Shown piece after piece: positions 1 to 10,860 of a stretch of 64,000 nt of DNA (its first letter is position 1; the number at the start of each line of letters is the position of its first letter). A program made the translations under genes and the position numbers. The stretch covers positions 846,311-910,310 of the forward strand of contig PDUO01000020.1 of the NCBI GenBank assembly GCA_003008705.1, written 5' to 3'. The stretch is from Pezicula radicicola. Lineage: Eukaryota; Ascomycota; Leotiomycetes; Helotiales; Dermateaceae. The notes under the pieces were generated by a model. The model made no database searches. It was not told the DNA's origin and saw nothing but the letters and a program-made list of their open reading frames with translations.

Positions 1-85
1 GTCAAATCCAAAAGTCTTCTCCTCCAAACCAAAAACAACAAAGAAGAATGAAGCGAGCACTACACCCAAACTCTATACGAGTCGT

Positions 86-478
86 TTACGAGCGTACACC
101 ACCATCCCACTGAATCTCCCTTACAGAGACGCGGGATAACCTCCTATCAGCCTTGCTTTTATCCTCCTTTCCCTTCCTCCAATCCATGGCACCCTTTGCC
201 ATCGTGCTCAACCGCCTGCTCATCTTCTCCTCTTTGGTCGCTTGCTGCTGTCCTGCAGTACTTGCAGCAGAGAGAGAACTGTCGTTACTGTCTGAGGAGG
301 TATTGGAGCCACCTGTCACCTGTGCCCTGTAGGTTGATTTTGGGGAGTATATGTATTCGCCGTCGACGTATTGGGCTTCTGAGACGAAAGTGCTACGGCG
401 GTTACGGCGGCGTGTGTATCTCTGCTCGAGGCGGAAGAGCTCGAGCTTGGAGTGTATGAGGTCGATGAGAGAAGGCAT
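86..478 (-). CDS. Small conserved fungal protein of unknown function
   Basis: A 130-residue single-exon protein if translation starts at the ATG at 476-478. An in-frame ATG seven codons upstream (499) is possible, but the sequence from MPSLIDLI onward looks like the conserved start. The N-terminal 35 residues are strongly basic (LEQRYTRRRNRRSTF), followed by a short YVDGEYIY block. The rest is a Ser/Thr- and Lys/Arg-rich tail that looks disordered. There is no signal peptide or membrane segment. I recall uncharacterised ascomycete proteins with the same MPSLxxLIxSKLELxRLEQRYTRRRNRR start, but no function. The coding sequence lies on the strand opposite to several meaningless overlapping frames. 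Its promoter would lie in the long gap to its right. Confidence rests on the conserved motif, not on a known role. Confidence 0.6.
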   Translation of the reverse strand: MPSLIDLIHSKLELFRLEQRYTRRRNRRSTFVSEAQYVDGEYIYSPKSTYRAQVTGGSNTSSDSNDSSLSAASTAGQQQATKEEKMSRRLSTMAKGAMDWRKGKEDKSKADRRLSRVSVREIQWDGGVRS

Positions 479-2047
479 TTTTGCGCTTGTATAATGCAAG
501 AGAGTGGGGGTTGGTGTTGGAGTTTAGGGAGTTGCGTGATTGCGCTGGCGATGGACGATCTGAGGGGCTGGTGAGAGGTAACTGAGGGTAGTTTTTGGGA
601 GTAAAGGGCGATGAGAAGCGCGTGGATAATGATATATTTTGTCGTGATATGAAGATCAGAGTTTTGTCAAGGAATCAATCCTTTAACCGAGTTGTCGTAT
701 GCTGTTGTCGTAGGCCTTTACGAAAGAGCGTGTTTGGTTTGGTACGAAGTTCCAGATCTCGTACGGTGCTGAGGTAGTTGCTCAATGCTCTCTTTCTTCT
801 GTGCGTCCCGTCGTCAATTGTGAGAGTCCTTTTCTGTTTGGGTATGGATAGGTATTATTTCAGTCACTTCCAAAAGATAAAGGATAAAGATGCTGGAGGA
901 GTAGAAAAAAGGTTGTTTCAGAAGAGTTCAAGCGATAAGCAACGACTCGAGGCTTTGCTCTCCACTGCTCTCGTCGGGGGTTCCCCTTCTCTTCTCCTGC
1001 TGCTTTCCTGCCCTCTCCTTCTGTCGCCTGCCCCATAATATTTGCCTTTTAGCCTTTGTGAGCCCCGTTGTTACAGGGACCTGTCATGGCTAAACAGTAG
1101 CAAACGCCCGCGACATCTGCAGTCCCGAGCACGTTGATACAGGGATGTAGGTCCACTGTAGTCCACTGTACGCCGCCTCTAACTGGTCCTGGCCGTAAGG
1201 TCCGCGATAACTGAGATGAGGTAGTATAACGTGCATTAGGCCTAGCTAGCTAAGGGGCTAAATCAGGTGTTCTGGTGGTACCTTCGTACATACAGGTGGG
1301 GCTTACACGCTGGGGATGTGGTATCTCCAAGTGGCTACAAGTGGCTTCGCTTTGACCTTCTAGATGTTTTCTAGCCTTCTAGACTCGGCTCATAATCACA
1401 TTATGAGTGCTTTAGAAGAAACAGACCTCTGGAATGCGCGTCCAAGTACTTCACTTTGGAAGGTGGGAGAGCCTTGGAAACAAAGACAATGGCAGAGATG
1501 TGTCAATTGTTTCAATTGTTTCCATTGTCTCCATTGTCTGTCTCTCTCTGCATTGAGACCGTTGTGGCGCAGGTCAAGTGCGTATGTACGTGCTTGCGAT
1601 GAAAAAAAACCCCGAGTCTGCACTCAAACTTGTGGAAATTGTGGTTCAAGTTCCATCTCTCAGTTTCCGCAATGGATAACGACCTCTCTTAGTTTCTGTC
1701 AATGTTCCATGAGCACTTCAGCTTTGCAATATTTGTAAGTGAGCAAGAACTGCGACTGGGTTTCCCCACCTCCACCCTGCGCGGCGCCTTCGTCATATGA
1801 CAGAACAAAACGGTTGTTGCATGACTCTGAAGCTATCCACGAGTTGCAGATGTCCATCAGTAATGCGCATTGCGCCAACTCACACTTCTCTTGGTCGCCA
1901 TTTGAACAAAGCCCAAAAATCATCCGGTCTGATCTTCTGAAGATCCGGAACAGGATGAATGCTTGTTCAGTTGAAGGTTGAAATGTTACAAATTCCATCC
2001 CTGCGCCAAGTATTATTTAACGATCCAATGGCAACTAAATGTATCTT
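479..2047. other. Long intergenic stretch
   Basis: About 1.6 kb between the start of the small unknown gene and the 3' end of ATM1. Several frames of 60-124 codons are open, but none shows a recognisable domain, splice-joined extension or protein-like composition. It holds a short 9-bp tandem repeat (1502-1537) and otherwise nothing I can name. Confidence 0.5.
1502..1537. repeat. Four-copy 9-bp tandem repeat
   Basis: Four head-to-tail variants of a 9-mer ending in ATTGT (two as TCAATTGT, two as CCATTGT), followed by a short TCTC run. Read directly from the sequence; no function inferred. Confidence 0.6.
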
Positions 2048-4251
2048 CTACGATCGCGGTCGATCTCCTACTGCTTCTTCGAGGTCAACGTTCACCTCAC
2101 GCTCTGCTCCTTCGTCATCGAAAAGAGTCTCTTGAGCTGCAACGATTTAGCAATGATTCCAGTGATAGAAGAGTTCTAGAAGGATGGCTTACCACTCCAA
2201 AGCTCGGAATAGACGCCACCGGTATCAATCAACTCTCTATGAGTACCATCCTCCGCCACACGTCCTTCCTTCAGCACGATAATTTTGTCACTATCATAAA
2301 TCGTTCTTAGACGATGTGCAACAAAGACACTTGTCCGCGCCTTCTCTTTCAGAATACCGTTAATGTTCTGCATTAGTGCTTGTTCTGTATGCGTATCCAA
2401 GGCGGATGTGGCCTCATCAAAAAACAATAGTGGTGGATCTTTCAATATGAGTCTTGAGACTGCCAATCGTTGTTTCTCACCACCCGAGATCATCATGCCT
2501 CTTTCTCCGACCATAGTGTTGTAGCCCTCCGGTAGCAGGGTGATGATGTCGTGGATCTGTGCTCTTTGTGCCGCTGCCAACACTCGCTCCTTAGAAGCAC
2601 TCATATCACCGTATTGAATATTGTGCTGGATGGAGTCGTTGAAGAGTGGTGTATCCTGAGGCACTACACCGATTGCCTTCCGGAGAGACTCTAAACTGAC
2701 TTGTCGAATATCCTGGTCATCGATAAGGATTCGTCCTTCCTGCACATCGTAGAATCGGAAGAGGAGTCTCAGTATTGTTGATTTGCCGCAGCCGCTCGGT
2801 CCCACAATGGCAATCTTCTTCCCAGCTGGAATAGTTAAGCTGAGGTTTTTCAGAATCGGTCGATCTGGGTGATATCCGAAAGTCACATTCTCAAATGTGA
2901 TCTCGCCTCCTTTAGTGAGTTGTAAGGGCTTGGCATTTGCTGGCTCCTTGATGGCAACGTTGACTTTTTGGAGGTTGAATAGAGTCTCCATGTCAAGTAA
3001 AGATTGCCGGAGCTCTCGGTAAACAGAGCCCAAGAAATTCAGAGGCACAGAAAGTTGAAAGACAAGTTGGTTAACCATAACCAGATCTCCAACAGTCAAT
3101 GCCCCTGTGGCAACACCATCTGCGGCGAGATACATCATCGCAGTTAAAGCGCTTGAGAAAATGAGGTTCTGCCCTGTATTTAGAAATGCTAGCGAAGTAG
3201 CAACTTTGATGGAAGACTGCTCATATGCTTTCAGAGCTTGATCGTAACGGCCAACTTCATATTTCTCATTGTTGAAATACTTCACTGCCTCATAGTTAAT
3301 TAAGGAGTCGACGGCAACCGTCGAACCCTTGTTGTCTGCAGCGTTTGCCTGTCTTCGGAATTTGGTCCTCCAAGCTGTTGTCCAGATGGTGAATGCTGTA
3401 TAGCCAACCATTGTCAAAGCTGTGATCGCTGCGAACTTGACTCCGTACTGATAAGTTAAAATTCCACAGACCATTGAGATTTCCAATGCTGTAGGCAAGA
3501 TGTGAAATACCATAGATGTCAAAAGGAAACTGATGCCTTTGGTACCACGGTCAATCGCTCTTGTAAGGCCGCCTGTTTGCTTCGTAAGATGGAAGTTGAG
3601 ATCCAGTCGTAACAGATGATCGAAGACATTACAAGCTACTCTTCGAATGGCCTTCTGAGCAACACTTGCAAATACCGCATTCCGTACCTCTTGAAAGACC
3701 GTAGCGCCTATTCTAGTCAAACCGTATGCGAGGATCATTGATCCTGCAACCGTAGTAGCTGTGCCCCCAACGGCAACGAAATCAATATTCATGGAATCGA
3801 CGATGCTCTTGAAGTAGAACGGCACCTGGACATTCAACACCTTGGCTCCAATCAGTAGGGCCACGGCCACTCCAACTCTCAGTTTTGTCCCTAAGTTATC
3901 TTTTGGCCATAAGTATTGTGCCATCTCCTTCATGATAGCCCAATCAGCCTTGCGCTGCTCCTTATTCGTTTTGTCTGCCAGAGCCAACGGGTCCTTCCGT
4001 GTGGTCGCTAGGACAGCTAGGGGAGATTTCTGAGCAGTCTCTAGTTTTGTGCCTGGTGTATCGTCTGCGACCCTGGGTTGCCTCTGAGCCTGAAGCTCGG
4101 CAGGACTCTCCTTCTTTGCAACATCTCGACGAAAGTGTGTAGTATTTGTGAAAACCCTAAGGCCGATTCCTGGTTGTGTGCATCGCGGGACCTCTCTGGA
4201 CAGAGCTCTTGCACTTAAGCAAGAAGCCCTGTGCAAGGTCCGTACTATCAT
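2048..4251 (-). CDS. ATM1: Mitochondrial ABC transporter Atm1 (Fe-S cluster-linked exporter)
   Basis: Half-size ABC transporter of the mitochondrial inner membrane, known in the family to export a glutathione-linked sulfur compound for cytosolic Fe-S protein assembly. The model is complement(join(2048..2136,2193..4251)), 715 residues. The N-terminus is Arg/Ser-rich and lacks acid residues, as expected of a targeting peptide. A six-helix membrane domain follows at about 120-430. The nucleotide-binding domain has Walker [10 protein letters not shown] (near 483-491), signature SGGEKQR and Walker [13 protein letters not shown]. Without the 56-bp last intron (2137-2192) the frame stops right after SGKPSF. 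Splicing restores a family-like acidic tail beginning [12 protein letters not shown]. The gene is divergent from AIM24 with 435 bp between start codons. Family assignment is very secure; the terminal intron is inferred from splice signals and the restored tail. Confidence 0.95.
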
Positions 4252-4686
4252 TTCCGAGCTCCCTGAGTAGTCGTGTTTCTAGGATTATTGACGTTGCGCC
4301 TGCTCACATCGCCCTAAACACACAAAAATTTGACTGAGAGGGAGCTCCTAAGACCCCGCGAAATGCGGGATAGAGCTACTTACAGTATCGATCTGCAGTT
4401 CAGCAACCTTGCTAAAGACAACAATTCCAGTTGAAAGTAGATAAAAACGCCTGGCTCGAATGAATAAAAGAGGCAAAGAATATAGATAAGAAGGACGAAA
4501 GAGACGAGAAACAAAAGAAGGTGAGACTGGTTGCTTCTGCATGGGGATAAGAAAAGTACGCGATTTCGACTGCAAATGCCGACTGAGCGAGCTCGTCATC
4601 AACGCCTCAGGCTACACGAGATTTTGACGACAACCTTTAGCTCCGTTGCAGCCAATTTACAGCCCAACGCGCCGACCGACTCAATT
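4252..4686. promoter_or_regulatory. Divergent promoter between ATM1 and AIM24
   Basis: 435 bp separate the two start codons, so both 5' leaders and promoters must sit here. Both products are mitochondrial. No TATA box or named operator is evident. An ATG at 4531 in frame with AIM24 is probably leader sequence. Confidence 0.5.
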
Positions 4687-5953
4687 ATGCGCGGTCGAAT
4701 AGGGCCGGGGAGTGCTGCTCGAAGCTTGAGACAGCTTCAGCGACCGCGTACTGCCCTCCTAGGTTTTCAGGGCCGCCGGGCAATTCAAATCAGCGCGACT
4801 CCAACTACGGAGTCTCCATTGCTCACTAGCGATGTTCTCAGTAACTCAATTGATGCCTCTACAGACTCTGCAGGTAGGAGATGTACTCTAAGTTTATAGC
4901 AGCGGTTGGCTAAGACGATGTTGTCCCACAGATGCAAGATTCGAGGTTCTAGGCGCACCATATTCTCTTTTGTCAGTTTCATTATCTGCTTCTCAGAAGC
5001 TGTACACTAGGAGAGGGACTCTGGTAGGAGTTAGTGGTAAGGCGGAAAATGTTAGTATGGGCATCATCGTGGTAGAATGGCTACTAATATTTTGTTAGGC
5101 ACAATCCACGTTGTCTATACTAGAACCCTTCCGAAGAGCTGCCCTTGGTATACCTTTCTTGTATCAACGAATTTCTTCCACAAGCCCTTTGACGGCATTG
5201 ATATCCACTAAATCCCCGCTCACTACTTTCACTGTACTCCATTTAAATGGCACGGTCGACTGGATGGTAGCTCAGCGGAAAGCTCTTGCAGCTTGGACGG
5301 GCCATACATTATCAGTATCTCCAACGATTAATCGAGGAATGAGCCTTGCTCACTGGGGTAACTCGCATGTCACAGGACGCGGCTTGGTTGCATTAGCTGG
5401 ACCAGGCCAAGTTTATCAAATTTCATTGAAGGCAGGAGAGGAGTACGTCGCGCACCCTGGCAACGTCGTTGCATACACGATCACACAACACCCGCCATTG
5501 GCATATCGGCTCAAGTCATCAAGTCTGAGGTTCCAGACACCAAATCTTGGACTTAGCTACTTAATCCCTGATACGAAGTTCTTCAGAGTGATGAAGACGA
5601 CAGCAACATGGAAAGCTGTTACAAATGGGTTGTTTAACCTGAGGACTGCCGCACGGAGGACGATATGGGGAGATTCTCTATTCCTAAAGTTTCACGGCCC
5701 GACCACTATCCTTCTATCTTCGCGAGCGTCACGCATAAGTGATGTCCTGACATCAAGGGATGTGAACGAGATTGCCGATGCACCTGCTGGAGCAGTGCAA
5801 GAAGCTGTGACATTGAGTACAAAGCCCAAGGATGAGTCAATGGACTTGAAGAAGCAGTACTCAGACGTCCCCACTGGCTTCCATGTGGCTGAAGTTTCAA
5901 AGGGAGAGGTGAAATTTGGCGACGCTCAAGATATCAAGCCATTTGTGCGGTAA
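4687..5953 (+). CDS. AIM24: Aim24 mitochondrial biogenesis protein
   Basis: Altered inheritance of mitochondria 24, an inner-membrane protein needed in yeast for MICOS integrity and respiratory growth. The model is join(4687..4873,4932..5050,5099..5953), 386 residues. Both introns (58 and 48 bp) have GT..AG ends; the second has a TACTAAT branch site. Exon 1 encodes an Arg-rich, acid-poor N-terminus fit for mitochondrial import. The core follows: [28 protein letters not shown], then [51 protein letters not shown] and [16 protein letters not shown], the typical AIM24 beta-rich region. I chose the ATG at 4687 because the 52 codons upstream in the same frame look like leader. The join of three frames into one continuous family sequence makes the model strong. 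Confidence 0.93.
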
Positions 5954-7161
5954 AACTTGGCCGTTTGTATGATAAGAAACATGAAAAGTGTACTATGACA
6001 TGAAAACATCAGGCAGCAAGCGATGCAAGCTTGCATGTGAGTGACTGATGACATTATTACTAAACGAAACTTCTGGATCATCACAACCCAGCTGGCAGAC
6101 TAACACTAGTAGTAGGAGAATAGCAAGCATATCCCCGTGCCCATATTCTCGGTGTTGCTAACTCCACGGCCGAGAAGCTCTGTTGACTTCAGCCAGTTCT
6201 TCTCATTACGAAGCAGTCCTAAGGTAGAGTAGGAATTTAGCAACCGGCCGAGGGCAATGCTTAAAGAGCTACAACTGTTAAACGGCAAATGAAAGCATAT
6301 GTCCGTCAATATACCTATTCGGACATTAAGGCGGCCTTACGAGCTACCCATTGCAAGAATGTGCAAGGCTTAATTCTGATGATGCATGTGAGCCTTCTGA
6401 TGGTTGCAGAAGGACTAAATATTTGGTAAATGATACAGTAGCTTAGAGCCTAATAAGACTGAGCCTGATCTACAATTCTTGAATCCGAGCACCTCGTCCG
6501 AGAATCATTGTATTCCGCATGTACGGAGTTTACTGTAGGTAACTAACTTTCTTCGCTAAGCTTTATCTTTCGCTTCCCAAGCTTGTCATGTACTATAAGA
6601 TCTTACCTGGCCCCTGTCAAACTAAGAGTCAAAACGCAGGATTTTAATTGGATGTAGATCTCTTTTCGTTGGAACTAAAGTAGCCACCTACGAACACCAT
6701 TTTAGAACCTCCACACCTCGGCCTTCGGGCTCAGATTTTTTGACCGCGCGACAACCTCTCTCAGAGTTGAAGAGCGAGATTCTTGAACCAGGGTAGGTAA
6801 GGACGAAAAGTACCCAATGAGTGAGTGAGTGTCCACTTTCTCTGTTATAAGGTACGTTGTACCAAATCTTCTCCTTTCTGCATTCCCTTGCTGCCCTTTC
6901 CTTCTTGCATACAGCAGTTTCTATGTACTTTCTCTCTACGTGACGCGCAACTACTCCCCCACGCCCTCGCCTACACCGACCTGGTACATATCCCCTGCCT
7001 GATCAGCAAACAAAACAAACAGCTGTGGAGGCTGCTTGTGCGCGCTGCGTTCTCGCTGTCCTCGCCCCATCGCAGAGTGCCTAGGAATTGCTCAATCCAG
7101 TTGAGTCCAATTCTCTTTCATCAGAAGGCCTCGTTGGGATATTCAAGAGCGCAGCGCGATC
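5954..7161. other. Intergenic region before the MFS gene
   Basis: About 1.2 kb with no supported gene. It contains the 3' flank of AIM24, a TACGGAGT palindrome half near 6521, and the promoter and leader of the transporter (pyrimidine-rich from about 6860). Frames of 67 and 131 codons have no recognisable content. Confidence 0.5.
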
Positions 7162-8730
7162 ATGTCCCCCACCGGCACCAGCTCCAATTCCTCCACTGTA
7201 GGCGACAACACGATGGCTGAGATCGAAGATAACAAACCCTACGACGAAGGTGAACCTTTACCGAAACGCTTCTCAGAACACTCTCTGCGGAGTCAGAATA
7301 GAGAAACCGAGGCGAACATATTTCCTGAAGGGAGGGAAGAGGCAGATGCAGATCTTGAGAAGAATGGAGTCATACCACCAAAGCCTCACCCGCCGGGAGG
7401 TATAAACCCAGCCGACTTTCCAGATGGTGGCTTTGAGGCGTGGCTTGTTGTTTTAGGAGGCTTCTGCTGCTTGTTCTGCTCGTTTGGATGGATCAACTGT
7501 GTTGGTGTTTTCCAGGAATACTATCAACTTCACCAACTCAGCGAATACTCTTCTAGTACCATTGCTTGGATTCCCAGCTGCGAAGTCTGCATGATGTTCA
7601 TTGGAGGACCAATTTTCGGCACCATATTTGACAACTATGGTAAGTAATTAAACCTGTCAGTTCACCCGCTGGAAATTTGGAGCTAACGTTCTATCCAGGC
7701 CCTCGCTATCTCCTCCTCTTCGGCACTGTTCTCCACGTATTTGGACTTATGATGACCTCTATAAGTACCGAATACTACCAGTTTATACTGGCCCAAGGAA
7801 TTTGCAGTGCACTTGGTGCATCCGCAATATTCTATCCAGCAATGAGCTCTGTGGGACAATGGTTTTTCAAAAACCGTGCGGCAGCTTTTGGTGTTATGGC
7901 TTCTGGATCCTCGTTAGGTGGTGTTATCTATCCGATTATGGTGCAAAAGCTTATTCCTCAAATCGGTTTTCCGTGGACAATGAGGGCAGCTGCGTTCTTG
8001 ATTCTAGGTATGATGATTATTGCCAATCTCACAGTCAAGGCGAGGCTGCCACCACACCCAAGACCAATTGATGTTTTGAACTTCATCAGACCTCTACGCG
8101 AACCTGCATTTGCTCTCATCTGCGGAGCATCTTTCCTATTCTGTTTCGGACTTTTCATCCCGTTCAATTTCATCACGTTGCAAGCTCAATACTACGGCAT
8201 GTCGATCAATCTATCCAACTACATGATCCCCATACTAAATGGTAACCTATTTCCCTAACGCCTACAGTTCGATTGCTTGCTAATCGATACTCCTAGCCGC
8301 AAGTGTCTTCGGTCGTATCTTCCCTGGCATAGCAGCCGACAGATGGGGCCGCTTCAATACAATGATAATAACCACAACCTTCTCCTTCATTATAGTCCTC
8401 GCACTCTGGCTCCCCGCCAGAGGCAATATCCCCAACATCATCTTCGCCGCTCTCTACGGTTTCTCTAGTGGAGCATGGGTGGCCATGGGCCCATCCCTCA
8501 TAGCTCAAATTTCTCCAATCCGAGAAATTGGAGTCAGAAGCGGGACTATGTTTGCTTGCATTTCTCTGGCTGCGTTGACTGGGAGTCCGATTGGTGGTGC
8601 TCTGATTACACGGGATGCAGGTGGATATGAGTATTTGCAGATTTTTTGCGGCACTGTCATGGCTGCTGGGGCGGCCTTGTTCCTGGCGAGCAGATACGTG
8701 CAGTGTGGCTGGGCATTGAAGGTTATCTGA
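7162..8730 (+). CDS. MFS transporter, monocarboxylate-transporter-like
   Basis: Major facilitator of the fungal monocarboxylate porter-like group, probably plasma membrane; the substrate cannot be read from sequence. The model is join(7162..7639,7699..8241,8297..8730), 484 residues. Introns are 59 and 55 bp; the second has GCTAATC just before its AG. A hydrophilic N-terminal tail of about 85 residues ends in [20 protein letters not shown], the usual entry to helix 1 (DGGxxAWxVV). Helix 1 leads to GVFQEYY, then [30 protein letters not shown] (the loop 2-3 motif), [19 protein letters not shown], and in the C-half [22 protein letters not shown] (loop 8-9). About twelve membrane segments fit. Length is typical. 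Neighbours do not hint at a substrate. Confidence 0.9.
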
Positions 8731-9866
8731 TTGATGTCCTGAAATTCTGGGGCGATTTGTAATTACTAGCTATAGAGTGTACATGTTAATAAAGAAAAGC
8801 AATAGAGATACTATAATATCAAGTTTTGACACCTATCTTAATGTTCCTTGTATTACTGTTATATATATATATAGTTTCTTCAACCCCTTAGAGTCTTGTT
8901 TTGTTACTATTAACTTATTTCATAAAGAAGTACTCATGTCTGCTTGTTCCTTAGCGAGTAAATCCTCTCGTACATTTATAGGGGATTCGGGTTCTTTTTG
9001 TTGACATCAATATCTTCTTGTTAACACTATTATACGCTAGTTAATAGGGGTAAGCCTAGGGCGCCGATGTCATAGCTAATAATGAATTAGAGGTCTTAAG
9101 ATAGGTGTCTAGCGAGTAAGTAAACAACAGGTAGAGGGAAAAGTAGTAAGACTAAGAGAACGTCTGCCTTCTAGATGTCTACACTGATATCTGAATACTT
9201 ACTTCGTAGGTGGTTTTAAGTTTGTAGGTCGCCTATGTTAGCGAAGCTAGTTAGCTGGGCGGGCGGATTGTTATGCTAAAAATGTTTTACCTACCCCTCG
9301 TTTAGTAGTGGAATTAGTAGCATAATAATACTTTCAGAGCGACCTACTGCTAGGCAAGAGCGCTTTGCCTACTAATCGCAAATATAGAGATTGACACGTT
9401 CAAATTTCATATTAAAACAGTCAAAGCTGTTGAAACAAAATCCAAAATCCACGCAACGTTTTTTTGGGTTCATTAACGGTCATTGCTATCATTAAGAAAT
9501 ACAAAAAATGGTGGACAGACTATCCTTGCCTAAGGAATGCTTGATGCACATCCTTATAGCTTTCCCGAGGAAGTGTTATAGCCAGGGAAGACCATGCTAA
9601 AATTTCGTTAAAAGGATGCTCTTACTTTCATGTAGCAAGAAACCACCATTCTAGATTGCTAGTAAGAGTTTTAGACAATCATATCGAGTCGCATCATGCC
9701 CATGTGGTAGAAAATGCGTGATAGGCACACACAGGCCAGGGTATCGAGAAGGGATCAGAAGTAGTGGTACTACTCGCATTTACTGCGTACCAGATGCGGT
9801 TCTTGAGTAGCTATGAGGAGTAAGAAAGGGCTACAGGTAAAGAGAGCCAACAATTAAAGAACAAAC
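8731..9866. other. Intergenic, AT-rich degenerate sequence
   Basis: About 1.1 kb with no gene. From about 8770 to 9400 the sequence is rich in TpA and stop codons in all frames, with many short TAGC/CTAG words, like old mutated repeat DNA. I cannot assign it to a transposon family. From about 9400 the composition is more normal, but I see no coding evidence. Confidence 0.4.
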
Positions 9867-10281
9867 TTACGGTTTTCTGGCTTCAGTGTTTCCCTCTTGA
9901 GGCTTGTTCCAGAGGCGTGACTTGTAAGCTGGGAAAGTACTCAAATTCCAAGCCTTGACAAAGAAGCTCTGCGTCGTGTCGACATAGTTCTCATTGCTCT
10001 TTTGTTTCACCCCAACCTTCAGGCCATCCTTCGAGAAGACAACGTTCTTGGACTGCATCTTCTCGTTTGTATTCTTTGAGATCTGCTGGAAAGTGAGGTA
10101 GAGGTGATAGCCCACGAATGCGAAGCCGGCGAGAAATACGAAGAGAATAATGAGGGGGAGCAGTTGCCTGGAGATTTATGTTAGCGAAGCAATCCAACAA
10201 CGGATGTTATCGAGGAGCTTACCTCAAGGCTGACTTGGGTGGGGGAGGCGGCTTAGGAATAGAAGATCTTCCCCAAGCCAT
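9867..10281 (-). CDS. Small single-pass membrane protein, conserved but uncharacterised
   Basis: The model is complement(join(9867..10167,10223..10281)), 119 residues, with a 55-bp intron that has a GCTAAC branch site. The protein starts MAWGRSSIPKPPPPP, followed by one hydrophobic helix (about residues 21-42, LLPLIILFVFLAGFAFVGYH). A soluble domain then contains NTNEKMQSKNVVFSKDG and NENYVDTTQSFFVKAWNLSTFP. I recall fungal hypothetical proteins with this pattern but no function. The topology (short proline-rich head, one helix, about 75-residue tail) suggests an organelle membrane protein. The stop codon TAA overlaps a possible donor (GTAAGT at 9863-9868 on this strand), so a further 40-bp intron giving a slightly different C-terminus is possible. 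It is divergent from SEC24. Confidence 0.7.
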
Positions 10282-10860
10282 GATTGCGACTTCAATTGCC
10301 GTTGCGCGAAGACACTGGGTGGCGTTGACTGGGCTTTTAACGGCTTGTGGCAGTATATCACAGAGAGTTGTCGCGTTGCAAGAATCCGCCAGAGCCCAAG
10401 GAGCGAAAGGGGTGTGGCAGCGGCGAGGCTGGCATGTGGCTGAGCGCCAAGAATGTCCCGCATGTGATTTATATTGAGGTTTGTGACACGTGACATTGTT
10501 AGTACGTCGCCGAAATCTGGTCTCCAAGATTCAGTTGGTAAGGCAGTCGGAGGTGAAGCAAGGGTTATCTCGCACTACCTCTTCTGCACGAAGCCTCGTC
10601 CAATGCTAAAAGTGTCCTTAGCAACTCACTCAGTCGTCCGCCACGGTCTCCCAAAGTACAATCACAAAAATACTCAATCCGTACGGCAACGTGTTCCTTG
10701 TGAACTAGCTTAGCTAGAACGAGAACACCTGGGCATAAGAACACACCGAACCCGCCCCTCGACTCGACTACCTAGATTCTGAAAGACCAGCCGAATATTC
10801 CTGTATACGATACTGCAACATAAAAGTCTGTTTGAAGAAGGATAGATAGCGGTAGCAAAC
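10282..10860. promoter_or_regulatory. Divergent promoter between small membrane protein gene and SEC24
   Basis: 579 bp between the start codons. It must hold both promoters. Open frames here on both strands are in leader DNA and have no protein-like features. No clear TATA box. Confidence 0.45.

Noticed and set aside
1364..2310. Plus-strand open frames between the first gene and ATM1
   Set aside because: Low-complexity Cys/His/Ser translation from pyrimidine-rich repeats, or frames lying over the ATM1 3' end.
4531..4686. Upstream in-frame ATG for AIM24 (52 extra codons)
   Set aside because: The added residues look like translated leader, while the ATG at 4687 begins a proper mitochondrial presequence.
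8731..9866. Possible transposon in the AT-rich spacer after the MFS gene
   Set aside because: The composition suggests mutated repeat DNA, but no terminal repeats, target-site duplications or transposase motifs are legible.
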